Shown: positions 45,895 to 56,701 of the stretch, in pieces
How the letters are laid out: each line of letters starts with the position of its first letter
How positions within the stretch are numbered: the first letter of the stretch is position 1
From: Cranoglanis bouderius
Taxonomy: Eukaryota > Chordata > Actinopteri > Siluriformes > Cranoglanididae
Length of the DNA stretch: 64,000 bases
NCBI GenBank assembly: GCA_023630585.1
Contig: CM042546.1
Span: 21,329,810-21,393,809, forward strand
Reading direction: 5' to 3'
The notes under the pieces: generated by a model
What the model was told of the DNA's origin: nothing
The model's database searches: none
The model's input: only the letters and a program-made list of their open reading frames with translations
Translations under genes and position numbers: made by a program

Positions 45895-46060
45895 ATGGTA
45901 GCTGAGGGGTTAGGGCGTTGGACTTCTGATTGGAAGGTCATGAGTTGAAATCACAGCACTGCCAAGCTTCCACTGCTGGACCCTTGAGCAAGGCCCTTAA
46001 CCCTCAATTGTAAGTCGCTCTGGATAAGGGTGTCTACCAAATACCATTAAAATAATAATA
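45895..46060 (+). mobile_element. tRNA-derived SINE, copy 3
   Basis: 'tggtagctgaggggttaggg', 'ggaaggtcatgagttgaaat', 'cttgagcaaggcccttaacc' and 'cgctctggataagggtgtct' follow the order seen in copies 1 and 2, ending in ATT/AAT-rich tail text. It lacks the 'tgctcagatgtataaa' segment, so it is slightly deleted. Confidence 0.85.
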
Positions 46061-46619
46061 AGTTTGGCCATATACAAGCACATCAATTTAGAATGTGTGC
46101 CATTTATCAATGGCTTATGCCGCACATGTGATAAATACCAATTTTCTTGTGCATATGAGAGGCTCTTATAAACAAATTTAGCACTAGTTTTAGGCACGCT
46201 TTGATAAACGAGACCCCAGGTTTTGTTCTAGCCAGTGTTTTGGACATCAAAGATCCATAAAAACCCATTACTGATCAGAAAAACAAATTAAAAGAGCCAA
46301 ATGTATTTAAAGTAATCTCCAATTTGCACAGGATTGAGACATTTATTGCTGCATGAGATGGAATTTATTGATTTATAACTGCTCTGCTACAGCTAATGCT
46401 ACTGTAGAGAATATACCATTTACAAAAATCTACTCTGGTAGACAGTCACTTCTTATAAAAGAGACCTTTTATGTGTTTTGAGTGGCAGTGGACTATGAGT
46501 GCCAAAGCTCTAATGGCAGGATAACTGTTCCACATATCGCTGCCAGATTACTGAATAAATTTGGGATAAAATGTTCTCAGGAAGAGACTGCCATGTTAGT
46601 TGTGAAGCAGAAGCTTGGC
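46061..46619. other. Unique sequence, no gene seen
   Basis: No supported feature. Confidence 0.3.
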
Positions 46620-46863
46620 ATTGGTCAGCCAATAACAGATTAGATGAAAAGGTGCAAATACTCCAGAGAAAATTGTATAAATAGAGTGATGTTCAAGGGC
46701 AGATCCCACCAGATTCCATGATCACCAGCGGAAAATGGAGGGCAAGAGTAAACAAGACTTCTACAGCAAGAGTGGTTCTACAGACAGCAGTAATTTTAGC
46801 ATAAAGCTACAGACCATAGAGATTTTTTTTCCTTCCACCTTCATAGATTGCTCCTGGATTTAA
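46620..46863 (+). promoter_or_regulatory. CCAAT plus TATA arrangement before a 42-codon frame
   Basis: 'attggtcagccaat' (CCAAT boxes in both orientations, 46620-46633) is followed about 45 bp later by a consensus 'tataaatag' at 46676-46684. About 50 bp further an ATG in good context ('gaaaatgg', 46735) opens a 42-codon frame beginning MEGKSKQDFYSKSGSTDSSN and ending at TAA 46861-46863. No good splice donor is seen in it and the peptide is not recognised. It could be a real small promoter, part of an old retroelement or chance. Confidence 0.28.
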
Positions 46864-47639
46864 AACACTGATCAACTAATGTAAAAAAAAATGACTGTAG
46901 CAAAGCCAGTAAACTTTCATGATCCCAAATCTAGTGACTGAAATACTGCTAAGATCCTACAAATCTCTGGCTAACGAGCAGATACCAAGCTGTGCTAATC
47001 GAATAATCAAGCTAAATATAATAAAGCGCATGCATGGAAGTCTGGACCTTTTTTGATCATCCATAAAACATGGGCCTGTTGAGTTTCGACATTAATACAG
47101 ATGGAGCTGTGTGTCTGTAGTATGATAAAAGCGTAGCATGACACTGATGGATTATTCTGAATGACAATATTAAGCAGGGACACTGCTATAAAAAGAAAAA
47201 TGCCTCGTCCTGATGTAATGAGCTCGTGCTGTTTTAAAACACGTTTTACCCATGAAGCTCCAAGGAGGAAACACCACGGCAAATCCAAGAAATATTAAAA
47301 GAAAAAAGAAAAAAAACAGCCGTTACGGCCCCTCAGGAGCGAGTATAAAACATAATTATTCTCATAATCTACCTACAGGTGTCGAATGCATGCTAATCTT
47401 TACTAAAAGGTCATCACCAAGCAGAACAGGTGGTTTAATACGGCTAAATCCCTCCAAATTCCCCAAGCCCTGCGAATCCCTGCCAAAGCATCATTATTCC
47501 CCGTGGTTTGGAGCAGCTCAGGTCTAAATGAGACACAAACTGGTACACGGGTTTCAAATTACCAGCTGAAGGGAAATTTCCCAACAGATCACGTAATAAA
47601 CCTCTACCCAGCTACAATTTATAATCCAACAAGATGAGC
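46864..47639. other. Unique sequence, no gene seen
   Basis: The overlapping 93- and 91-codon frames near 47007-47527 on opposite strands have no domains. Confidence 0.3.
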
Positions 47640-47780
47640 CGTATGCTAACAAGAATCAGAATGGAACGACTCCAAAGAGTAAACTCCTCTGTTCTGAAGA
47701 TATCAAGAAACTTACAGCTTTACCTCTCAGTGTTACAAAGCTCTGACACTGGAGACTTCTTACATAAATCTTACATAAAT
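47640..47780 (-). repeat. Family A fragment
   Basis: 'ctctgttctgaagatatcaa', 'cttacagctttacctctcag', 'tgttacaaagctctgacact' and 'ggagacttcttacat' follow the family A order. Confidence 0.8.
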
Positions 47781-47932
47781 TATACATTTAGAGTGTTAAG
47801 GTTTGAGTTTACACCCCCCTACACCACAGGATAATCTGGCCATATCATCTAAGGGCACCTTGTAATATTATTTTTTAACTAAATTCAACATTGTTGATTG
47901 TCAGAAGTGGCGTATCGACCTCCTAATTAGAA

Positions 47933-48141
47933 CAATGTTCACCAACCCTATTCCTGGAGATCTACCTTCCTGAAGACTTTAGCTCCAACCATAACTGTGC
48001 CCAAGTGACCATCTAATCTAATCATTTTAAGAAGCCTTAATAAGTTCTTGATCAGTTAAAACAGGTGTGTTAGGTTTTGGTTGGAGATGAAACCTGCAGG
48101 AAGGTACAGTAGATATCAAGGAAGAGGGTTGGTGACCACTG
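47933..48141. mobile_element. hAT-like MITE (~209 bp)
   Basis: Left part 'caatgttcaccaaccctatt', 'cctggagatctaccttcctg', 'tttagctccaacc' is mirrored at the right ('ggttggagatgaaacctgca', 'ggaaggtacagtagatatca', 'gagggttggtgaccactg'). The TIRs are 50 bp or longer. CA...TG ends and flanking aattagaa/ctctagaa (last five bases identical) fit an eroded 8-bp target duplication as made by hAT elements. It is non-coding, and similar repeats are common in fish. Confidence 0.75.
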
Positions 48142-48149
48142 CTCTAGAA

Positions 48150-49070
48150 TGACCTGAGTGTAATAGTAGAAGTCGATGAACAGAAAAGAGGATACTGGAA
48201 GGTGTTAAGTGAGATGTTAGCTAGGATGGAGGCAGAGTTTAAGGTGTAGTCTTAGTCTTACAAATGATATCTTATTACCCAACTATGCTATATGGCTACT
48301 TAATAAATAAAATAAAGAAATAAATTCACACGAGCAGTGAAGTATAATATAGAGGTAATACAATAGCTGGCTACATACGTAGACCCACATGAAATAGTAC
48401 TTAACAAATATTTTCCCTTGCCATAGATTTGTGTCCTGTTGTGAAAGAAAATTGCCTTTGATCTCAAAGAGGTTTTGTGACCTCAGTTCCTGATAAATAC
48501 AGTCAAACTTGATTTCTTATTCATTAGACGGATAATGAACCTCACTTGAGCTAATAATCTATTAGATGGTGCCAGGCGTAAAATGAACGGAATGTCATCA
48601 AGGATGCAGATCGAGTCTCATTGCCTCTCGAATTACAGGGAGGAGTGTGCAGACGACCTCTCAAGACCCTGACTGAGTGAACTCTGGGTTGCAGAGAATG
48701 GACGAACTACTATGTGTCTGAAAACTGAACGCAAATGCGTTGGAATAGTCCATTATGACTTTTGAAGTTATCAGACTTCAAAGTAAGTGTAAATAAGTGT
48801 AAATCAGACTTTTTTCACTAACACAGGACTATTGGATTATTTTTGTTCTGCCTTATTGGATTATAACACCCCATGGTGTGCTGGTACCCTACATTCACGC
48901 TAGCAAGTGACAAGTCGGCAAGTGAGTGTTCATTTTCTCTGCACATGTGCGACATAGAGCCACAATTTCAATGACAAGTGACATTTGAATTGACATTTTC
49001 TGAATTCTACGCAAATTAGGGATGGCTACTCTGAAACAAAAAAAAAATCCGAATAATTTGCTTGAATTGT
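48150..49070. other. Unique sequence, no gene seen
   Basis: 48480-48700 has balanced composition; nothing else is seen. Confidence 0.3.
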
Positions 49071-49255
49071 TGACACTGGAGACTCCTTCCATGAATGTTA
49101 AATAAACATCTTCTTACAGAAAACATCATCATATCAACAATTAGAGACTTATTAAAATAAATTTTAGTGGAGGGTCCACCGTATAGGGTCTACAGTACAT
49201 CCCTATGAATGAGCTGTTACTATAGAAACAATAACTTATAAACCTGTTGGAATTT
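49071..49255 (-). repeat. Family A fragment
   Basis: 'gttgacactggagactcctt', 'catcttcttacagaaaacat', 'atgagctgttactatagaaa' and 'caataacttataaacctgt' bridge the modules seen separately at 47.7 kb and 25.2 kb. Confidence 0.85.
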
Positions 49256-50190
49256 GTTTGGTGCATTGTCGTTATGGTTCCAGGTTTCTTATTTCTGCTT
49301 CGTATTAAAGCTTAATTGAACTGAAGTGACTCAAGTATAGCAAATGTCACTGATTTACCTTGTGCTTGATTGACTTGATTGATTGATGTCCAACTCATGT
49401 AGTTTATTTAAACTTCTGCAATATAACTGTATAATTACGCACCAAATTATATTTGACAGCAAAAGGAGCAAATCATATTAAACAAAAACCCCAACGGTGT
49501 CAAAACCCAGCAACAGAAAGACAGTGATGTTAGCTGTCACATTTAATGAAGGCTCACATGACAACTGATTCCATTTCATGTTGAGATTATTAGAAATAAC
49601 GTCTCCACCAGATGTGTAATGACGCAAGATGTTGCTTTACAGATGTAATAGCAAAACCGCATGGCAACCAGGGCTGAAAAGATTCCCAAAATCCAGACAG
49701 GAAGTGAGTAGAGTAGAGACTGATCTCACCCTGAAAAGTTGATTATTTTCTAATAACATTACGTCTCAGAATATTTTACCACCCTTTCACCATAGCAACT
49801 TGACGCCTCTTACAATTTTTTTTATTTGGTAAAGAATGTTATGTGGTTCTTTAACTGTTTATCCATTTATACTTACATGTATTGGTGCTGAACATCTGTC
49901 CTTAAAGTCCTAAAAGGTGGTTTAGTGTTTTTTTTACTGTTGATAGTTGGTGAATTCGATAGCTTGCTAGAAACATTTTTTTTCCTAACAAGTTTGCATA
50001 AGAGTTATGTTTTGATTTTGTACCCGCTTTAAAGAAACTGAAATGAATTCATGAAGATGAATAAAAAAAATAAAAAAAAAAACAGACATAATGAATGAAT
50101 TTAAGTGAAGTTAGCTGGAGTGCCCACTGTGTTGTATAATATTGCAGCTACACTACTAGATGCCACCAATACCGAAGACTGTTGTTTATA
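49256..50190. other. Unique AT-rich sequence
   Basis: A short family A second-module trace ('ctgaaaagttgattattttc') lies at about 49731-49760. No gene. Confidence 0.35.
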
Positions 50191-50365
50191 TGTGCTGTGC
50201 TCTCCACCAATATAGGCACCCTTGGTAAATATGAGCAAAGAAGGCTGTGAAAAATTGTCCTTATTGTTTAACCTTTTGAGCTTTTGTTAAAAAAAACAAA
50301 ATCACAAAAATACTCTGCTCTCATGGATATCAAACAATTGCAAACAAAACACAGGTTTATCCAAA

Positions 50366-50368
<3 letters not shown>

Positions 50369-50454
<86 letters not shown>
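50369..50454. repeat. (AT)n microsatellite inside the Tc1-like element
   Basis: About 43 AT units between the left TIR and the transposase remnant. It encodes poly Tyr/Ile, which is not a protein feature. Confidence 0.97.
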
Positions 50455-50456
<2 letters not shown>

Positions 50457-50920
50457 TTGTTAAATACAGGTTTTGTGGTCAGTAAACCATTTTTGTGTTG
50501 ATTTTGATGTATGTTTTGGATCCAACCACGGCCCATTTTAAGCCTTCTGGCAGAGGCAGTCAGGTTTTCATTTAATATCTGTTGATATTTGATAGAGTCC
50601 ATGATGCCATGTATCCTAACAAAATGTCCAGGTCCTCTGGCAGAAAAACAGCCCCAAAACATTAAAGATCCACCACCATATTTAACCGTGGGCATGAGGA
50701 ACTTTTCCATATGGCAACCTCTCTGTGTGCGCCAAAACCACCTCAAAACCCTTTTTTATTATTCCAGGTTGATTCATAACATTTTCAGATGACTGGAACT
50801 TCTTAATTATTTCCCTGATGATGGAAATGGGCATTTTCAATGCTTGTGCCACTTCCCATTTTGTGAAGCTCAACAACCTTTTGCCGCACATCACAGCTAT
50901 ATTCCTTGGTCTTACCCATT
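50457..50920 (-). pseudogene. Tc1-like transposase pseudogene (family 3)
   Basis: On the minus strand the beginning reads MGKTKEYSCDVRQKVVELHK near 50920, the N-terminal helix-turn-helix start. After a shift, PISIIREIIKKFQSSENV continues in another frame, and then VKYGGGSLMFWGCFSARGPG from the catalytic domain. The piece with the first catalytic Asp between them and the one with the HDN-type second Asp after KMGRGW are deleted, and the C-terminal third is absent. Confidence 0.85.
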
Positions 50921-51256
50921 GTTATGAATGACTAAGGGAATTTGGCCCGTGTTACCTCATATTTATACCCCTGTGAAACAGGAAGTCATGGTTGAACAAC
51001 AAGTGTACTAAAAAAAATTTAAATATCAATGGGAATATACTTCAAATATATTTTTTCCCTAAGTTATTTATTTTTGTTTGTTTGTTTGTTTTTTTGATAA
51101 ACCTGTGTTGTGTTTGCAATTGTTTGATATCCATGAGATCAGAGTATTTTTGTGAATTTTTTGAACAAAATATCAAAAGTTTAAACAATAAGACCATTTT
51201 TCACAGCCTTCTTTGCTCATATTTACCAAGGGTGCCAATATTAGTGGAGGGGACTG

Positions 51257-51568
51257 TATATACATAGACTCAACTTTTCATCAAAAATTGAAAACAACTC
51301 ATATTTTTCCACCAGTGGAGAATTTCATGATGGTCATTTGAACACTCTTGGGTTGTCAAAGGTTATAATATGAATAACAAAGAAGCCATTCTTAAGCCAC
51401 AGTGAAACATCTCCTTTTAAAGCCCTGTCTAAGAAATGGACGTTCTTCCCAGAGAGCCAATTACGTGCTCTTGGGTTGCGTATCTCCAGCGTTCACTCCG
51501 TGTCCTGTCTGGCTTTCCTGTCTGCTGCTGCTTGATAGGTGTTCCCATGATTATCGCTTCCTCCTCAG
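51257..51568. other. Unique sequence, no gene seen
   Basis: Ordinary sequence leading into the exon-like segment. Confidence 0.3.
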
Positions 51569-51685
51569 ATGTCTGTGACAGAGACACCAAAACACTGACT
51601 GACGGAGCTTCAAATCCACTCCGACAATCACGACGAGACGTTCATAGTGAACCGCTCACCTGGAGAAATCGGCAAAACGGCTGCG
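51569..51685 (+). other. Possible 117-bp internal exon, product unknown
   Basis: A strong acceptor-like 'tcgcttcctcctcag' precedes it and 'gtgcgt' follows. The length is 39 codons and just one phase stays open (VCDRDTKTLTDGASNPLRQS, then RRDVHSEPLTWRNRQNGC). It is richer in CpG than its surroundings. A different phase is open only from 51600 on. No protein family is recognised. Confidence 0.2.
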
Positions 51686-52582
51686 GTGCGTAAAGCGTTC
51701 GATTTCTATTCGTGGTGTTTAGAGATTCCACAGAAAAGGCGTCCTTACGGGACAAAGCATGAAATCAGCTGACCATCCATCTGTTAAATGGCACGCTAAC
51801 AAAGGGAGAGGATTTGTGCTAGCAGGAACCTTAGGAAAAGACCCACAGGGCAGATGATGCACAAAATGATGCCACAATTTATTAACAACTATATTGGTCA
51901 TTCCATGATTAATACAGTATGTTCCACTGATATTACACTTTAAAATATGAAATATAAATGATAAAACAAAATACTTGAAATGTAAATACAAAAAAATATT
52001 TATTTATTTAAGTTGCACCATTCAAATATCCTAAAGATCATTGGAAGAAGAAAAGTAAGAAGGCTCTTTCATTCTTTTTTTTTCTTTTATTTTCAGTGAT
52101 ACTGACTGATGAGTTCACTTTGAAAGTATCAACCTGTTACCTGAATTATATACAGAAAGTAAATTATGACTTTTACTTTTTTAAAATACATTTTTCATTA
52201 AATTATTACAATGTCCTTAATCTTCTCATGACATTAGTGTGGATGCTAGTTAACCACATTTTGTGTATTTGATATTTTTATGCTAACAAACTCAACTCTT
52301 ATAACTCTTAGCTAATACTTTTTTGGCCTTTAGCCTGTTGTAACCATGTTCCCATCTGTCCTAGCCTACAGTCCACTTTATTGGTTAAAGTTCGCCAGCG
52401 TTTGTATTCCTCTTTGATCCAAACAACATGGAGGAGTAACTGAATTTAACGGTACATGTTGGCCATCACATAAATTGCATTTGTCAGCCTTACGAAGTCT
52501 GAACATCTCCAGCTCCACATGTGAAAGATACAGACACACCTAAAACCGTCCTGTTCTCCAGTATATTGTACTTCAGTATGAC

Positions 52583-52615
<33 letters not shown>

Positions 52616-52938
52616 TTGCAGGAGTACGTATTAACACTGAACCAGGCCATACACTTCCAGCATGATAAAAAAGACAGTAATTATTTCACCATAACAATCT
52701 CTGTCATTGTAGAGCAGGAAACATTCTGCGCTCAGCAGAATATGAGCCAAATGGGAAATATCGTCATTGTCCTCTCAGGAAGAAGGACTGTTTCAGCACA
52801 ATGCATGATGATAAAGCGGGGGGGGGGGGGGATGTGGCTTATGGTAGTGCCTTAAGCTAATTAGCATGAACTGCTCACAGTGTCCTTCAACTCGGAGGCA
52901 TGGTATGCCTCGTCTAGCAATTTTTTTTCCCCCTTCAG
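51686..52938. other. Unique AT-rich sequence
   Basis: (TAA)n at about 52582-52611 and a G12 run near 52819. No gene is seen. Confidence 0.35.
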
Positions 52939-52977
52939 AAAATACAGAACGAACCAGAGTGTTTTCTAATGGCCAAG
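52939..52977 (+). other. Possible 39-bp microexon
   Basis: A near-ideal acceptor (T8C5 then ttcag) ends at 52938 and a consensus donor 'aaggtgaga' starts at 52978. The 13 codons read KIQNEPECFLMAK in phase 0. The end of this segment and the bases after it ('gttttctaatggccaag', 'gtgagagttctttcctc') resemble 53320-53359, which also carries 'ccaaaggtgagg'. No partner exons are identified. Confidence 0.2.
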
Positions 52978-53361
52978 GTGAGAGTTCTTTCCTCTTATCC
53001 TTATATACTGCGCAGAATCTGTCTATCTGAGAATCTGTCGATCCTATCAGAGGGACACTGGGCACACGGCAGGGTTACACACTAGTGTTAGAAAGAGAAA
53101 CAAAAAAATGAAAAAGAAAGAAAACAAAATTAAAGAAATGTTTTAAAATGTATTTTTGGTATATGTATATAAGATAACATATAATTAATTTGTGTATTTT
53201 AATATATTTGTAATAATAGTACGTTGTAATACAAAAAGGCTTGTATAGATATATATTTTCCAAAGGTTTATTGTGATATATATAAAAAAAAGTTTATATA
53301 AAACATTTTCTAATTTCTAATTATTTTCTAATTTCCAAAGGTGAGGCTTCTTTCCTCGTCA
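52978..53361. other. AT-rich, with a duplicate of the segment at 52.96 kb
   Basis: 53320-53359 repeats 'attttctaatttccaaagg' and 'tgaggcttctttcctc', diverged from 52957-52994. The rest has no feature. Confidence 0.4.
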
Positions 53362-53375
53362 TGATCTATCTATCC

Positions 53376-53438
<63 letters not shown>
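53362..53438. repeat. (TATC)n microsatellite
   Basis: About 18 TATC units with one CATC variant. Confidence 0.95.
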
Positions 53439-53439
<1 letters not shown>

Positions 53440-53720
53440 CGTGCAAAACAAGTGTAAAAGTTTGCATTCCCCATGTATTTTTTTTTTAAGTACCAAGGAA
53501 ACTGTATACCCCACAAGACCTGCCGTTTTGGAGATGCTCTGACCCAGTCGTAGCACCATCACTATATGGCCTTTGTCAAAGTCGCTCAGATCCTTACGCT
53601 TGCCCATTTTTCCTGCTTCCAACACAACAACTTCGAAAACTGCCTGTTTACTTGCTGCCTAATATACCCCACCCCTTGACAGGCGTAACCAAGATAATCA
53701 ATATTATTCACTACACCTGT
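53440..53720 (-). mobile_element. Tc1-like element fragment, N-terminal coding region (family 5)
   Basis: On the minus strand a 63-codon frame (53434-53625) reads MGKRKDLSDFDKGHIVMVLR then LGQSISKTAGLVGYT. This resembles the first helix-turn-helix of a Tc1-type transposase group in fish. The frame is interrupted after that and no catalytic domain or TIR pair is visible. It probably inserted next to the TATC array or was truncated there. Confidence 0.6.
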
Positions 53721-54194
53721 CAGTTGTGTTTCATTCATTTAAAAAATATGTTGTGAAATCTTGTGAAAATGGAGTTTATTGAATTAGAAGTTATGAGGAA
53801 GAACGCATCTGCCGTACAGTATCTCCAGGATAAAATCTGAGTTTTGTCCATCAGGGTCCACTCGGTGACGACTCACTCGATCAAGTAGACAGCTTCACTT
53901 CAAATATAACTGAACTGTGAAGCAAGAAACTCAGAAGCACTCATCCAAACCTCTTCTGGGAATGAAGCAAATTCCCTCCTCTCGTCTTCTTCAGAAAAAA
54001 AAAAAACAAAAAACAAAAAAAAAACACACAAGTTTCCATTTTCACCAGAAGGTAGAAATCCTGACTCGTCTGTGTGCGCAGTAGGAGGACTGAGTGTTGT
54101 TGCACATGAGAGTTAAACCCATGGGCATTTCACTTTCTCTCTGAAATCTGGGTTGATGCTGAACACTCGCACCAGTGGCAGGATTGTTACAGAA
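53721..54194. other. Unique sequence, no gene seen
   Basis: A-rich near 53995-54028; otherwise nothing. Confidence 0.35.
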
Positions 54195-54335
54195 CTACAT
54201 ACAGAATAAAACACCGTGAGATCAGTGTTTAAACATCATCGTTTCATCACGTTATAAAATATCATGTAGGGAATAAAACATGACAGGGTGGTGTGATGAA
54301 GTGGAGTTACTTTTACCACAGTGACCAGCACTTTC
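54195..54335 (-). repeat. Family A second-module fragment
   Basis: 'gggaataaaacatgacaggg', 'tggtgtgatgaagtggagtt' and 'acttttaccacagtgacc' match 26.28 and 43.4 kb. Confidence 0.65.
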
Positions 54336-54479
54336 TTCCCATTAGATGTGGGCAGGGCTAAGATACGCCCTCAGCAGTGAGAAGGTTTATGTCACTAGAT
54401 ACTTCAACAGCACTCTGATCAAAATGCATCTTTTGAATCTAAGAAACTTCATGCGCAAAAGCTAACCTAGCAAGCATGC
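54336..54479. other. Unique flank of the LTR remnant
   Basis: Nothing further seen. Confidence 0.3.
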
Positions 54480-54871
54480 TGTCATTGTTCCCATGGAGAC
54501 AAACACCATGTGCTTGTTTTTGGTTTTGGTATCTGTTCAAGTCCTGTATCCATCCCCTGGCTTGTTACCTGACTGTGTTCACCTGTTCTGTGTTAGTCCT
54601 TGATTAGTTTGTCTACTTTCAGCCTGTCATGTCAAAGTCTCATTGCGAAGACTTCCCTTTGATTATTCTCATATTAAGTCCAAGCCTTAACGTAACTTTG
54701 CGTACTTTTCTAGTATTTTTTACTTTTGTGTTTTCACAGTTTTTACTTTTATTTGTATCCCTTGTTTTTGATTATTTAACTTGTCTGTATTTTGAGCTCT
54801 GCTATCATTTACGGTTTTTGGGTTTGCCCAAATAAAGTACATTTTCATGCAATTGTGTCCTGCCTGTAACT
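54480..54871 (+). mobile_element. Probable solo LTR (eroded ends)
   Basis: Starts 'tgtcattgttcccatggaga', contains 'cttgttacctgactgtgttc' and 'ctgttctgtgttagtccttg' shared with 15.0-15.29 kb (reverse), and carries AATAAA at 54831-54836 near its end. Direct repeats gcatg at 54474-54478 and 54872-54876 fit a 5-bp target duplication, though the right terminus no longer matches the left one. Confidence 0.6.
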
Positions 54872-54876
54872 GCATG

Positions 54877-56701
54877 TTAAAGATGTTCATTAGAATATTA
54901 GGCTACGCCCATAAGGCGGGTTGGATCAGCAAGTTAGACTCATATTTCTTTTTTTTTTTAGACAAAAGGGAGGAAATAGTGCAAACAATCAGAAGAAAAT
55001 TGTCCACCGTCATAAAATCCAGTGTAAAGTTCGCGTAAACGAATTTAATTTATAAGAAAACATTTTGTATCTTTAGTTTGACAAATAAGTAAGAAAAATA
55101 GTCAAGCATTATATATTAAGATATAAATAGTAAAAAAATACTAGTTGTGACAAACTGTAAATATTACATAAATACTGCAATAATTTGTATGTCCATTATA
55201 ACAACTTTTTTTCATTTCCCATTTAAGAAATCATCAAGGACGCAACACAACCTTTCGCATTCAACCGTACACCATGGAGAGAATGACTTCACAAAAACGC
55301 AGCAGGTTTGCTCTTTTCAGTCACATTCATTTGTCCCATTTAGAAAATCCCTTCAAGGCCAACACGAATGAAAGCGGGAATCGAGGACTGAAACAAAATA
55401 AAAGAACATGCGTGCATTCAAGAGAAGCTTTAAGGTCATTAATTCAGAAGCAATCAGTCAGAAATGTTTAAACCTTCGAAAGGTAAAATCAAACCAAATG
55501 ATTTGTGTATATTTTGTAATGAATGCATTTACGAAATTTAACAACAGATTGATATGTGTATGTTATTCTATCAAGAAGGGCTTAATAGGAGTCATTTTGT
55601 ACACCATAGCTGATGGACGTGGATCTCCTGCATTCGTCCATGCAGGTGTTGTTTTAAATCATTTCTCTTAGGAGCTCACATCCAAAACCGACCGTCCGGT
55701 CCTCTTCCCCACATTCTGCTTTACTAACTGATGTTAAATGAACAGCGGTGGTTTGTGCATACGAGCAGATGGAAGCTCAGCATGCTCTCCAGACAGAGAC
55801 GACGCTGCAGCTCCAGATAGGTGTGTGTGTGTGTGTGTGTGTGCAAATACCAAGTGGATGGAAATGAACAGATGGTTGAAGTTTGGGATTTAGAATGGAG
55901 GAGATGATCGCACCGCTGTGCTGTGCATTGTGGGAAATGAAGATCAAAAGCCATGAGGGCCTCGAGGAGAGAAAACATCTTCACGGTGGCCCAGAAAACC
56001 TGTACGCATCAAATTTCTGCATAATTATCTTTTTGATTCCTATTGATTTTCACGCAAGGCTAACGCGAGCGTATTAACCGCACATAACCGCTCTCATTAA
56101 ATTCAACCACTCTCACTTAGCACAGAAAGAAGTGATGAAAATTACAGATGGGAAATAAGGAACCACCGCAGCACCGCGAGGAATTTAAAGTGAGGAATTG
56201 TGATGCTACTGAAGATCTCCTTTTACACATGAGGCTTTGCATCTGCTCACCCTGTGGCTTTCTCTTAGGAATAAAAGGCTCTGGCATTCGCTCACAAACA
56301 GAGGAAGAAGAAAAAAATGAAGGAAAAGAGAAAGACGAGGAGGATGTGAACCTGTCTGCGTCTGAAGCTGGAGGAACACGTCTGCACGCCGATGCTCCTT
56401 TGACATTCGAGACAAACTGAAGATGTCTGTACTGCATTTTACAAACACACACAGTCAGATCTTACTACTGTGTCTAAAATGCACACCAATTAGTTTGGCC
56501 TCCAAATGATAGAGTGTATTTGTTATTTTTCACCTTGAGCTGATTCACTGTAATCATGAAAATGCAATGTGCATCAGAGAAATGATCTCATGTATAGAAG
56601 CATTTAAAGTCATTTCACTATGACTCTGTAGAGTGCAACATAATATGATAATTCAGTACACTATTGTGGCAAAACTTGACTTAATAGTTGAGGAATCGGA
56701 A
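54877..56701. other. No gene identified
   Basis: (GT)n at 55820-55842. 56035-56110 resembles 13440-13475 ('attgattttcac' then 'ctaacg' or 'ttaacg'). Opposite-strand frames of 90-111 codons at 56117-56452 lie in a GAA-rich stretch and have no domains. The 87-codon frame at 55408-55671 is also unrecognised. Confidence 0.3.

Larger units (their letters stand above)
50192..51256 (-). mobile_element. Degraded Tc1-like transposon (family 3)
   Basis: Left end 'gctctccaccaatataggca' and right end 'ccaatattagtggaggggac' followed by TGTA mirror each other and match the 462-bp derivative at 25773-26234. Inner TIR text 'aaatatgagcaaagaaggct' (left) and 'ctttgctcatatttaccaag' (right) also pairs. About 1.07 kb, carrying a broken minus-strand transposase and an 85-bp (AT)n expansion inside. 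Confidence 0.9.

Noticed and set aside
52793..53065. 90-codon minus-strand frame
   Set aside because: Contains a poly-Pro run from a G12 tract and no known domain; probably chance.
56117..56452. Opposite-strand frames of 111, 90 and 80 codons
   Set aside because: Overlap each other in a GAA-rich stretch; Glu/Lys or Ser/Phe low complexity and no splice context.
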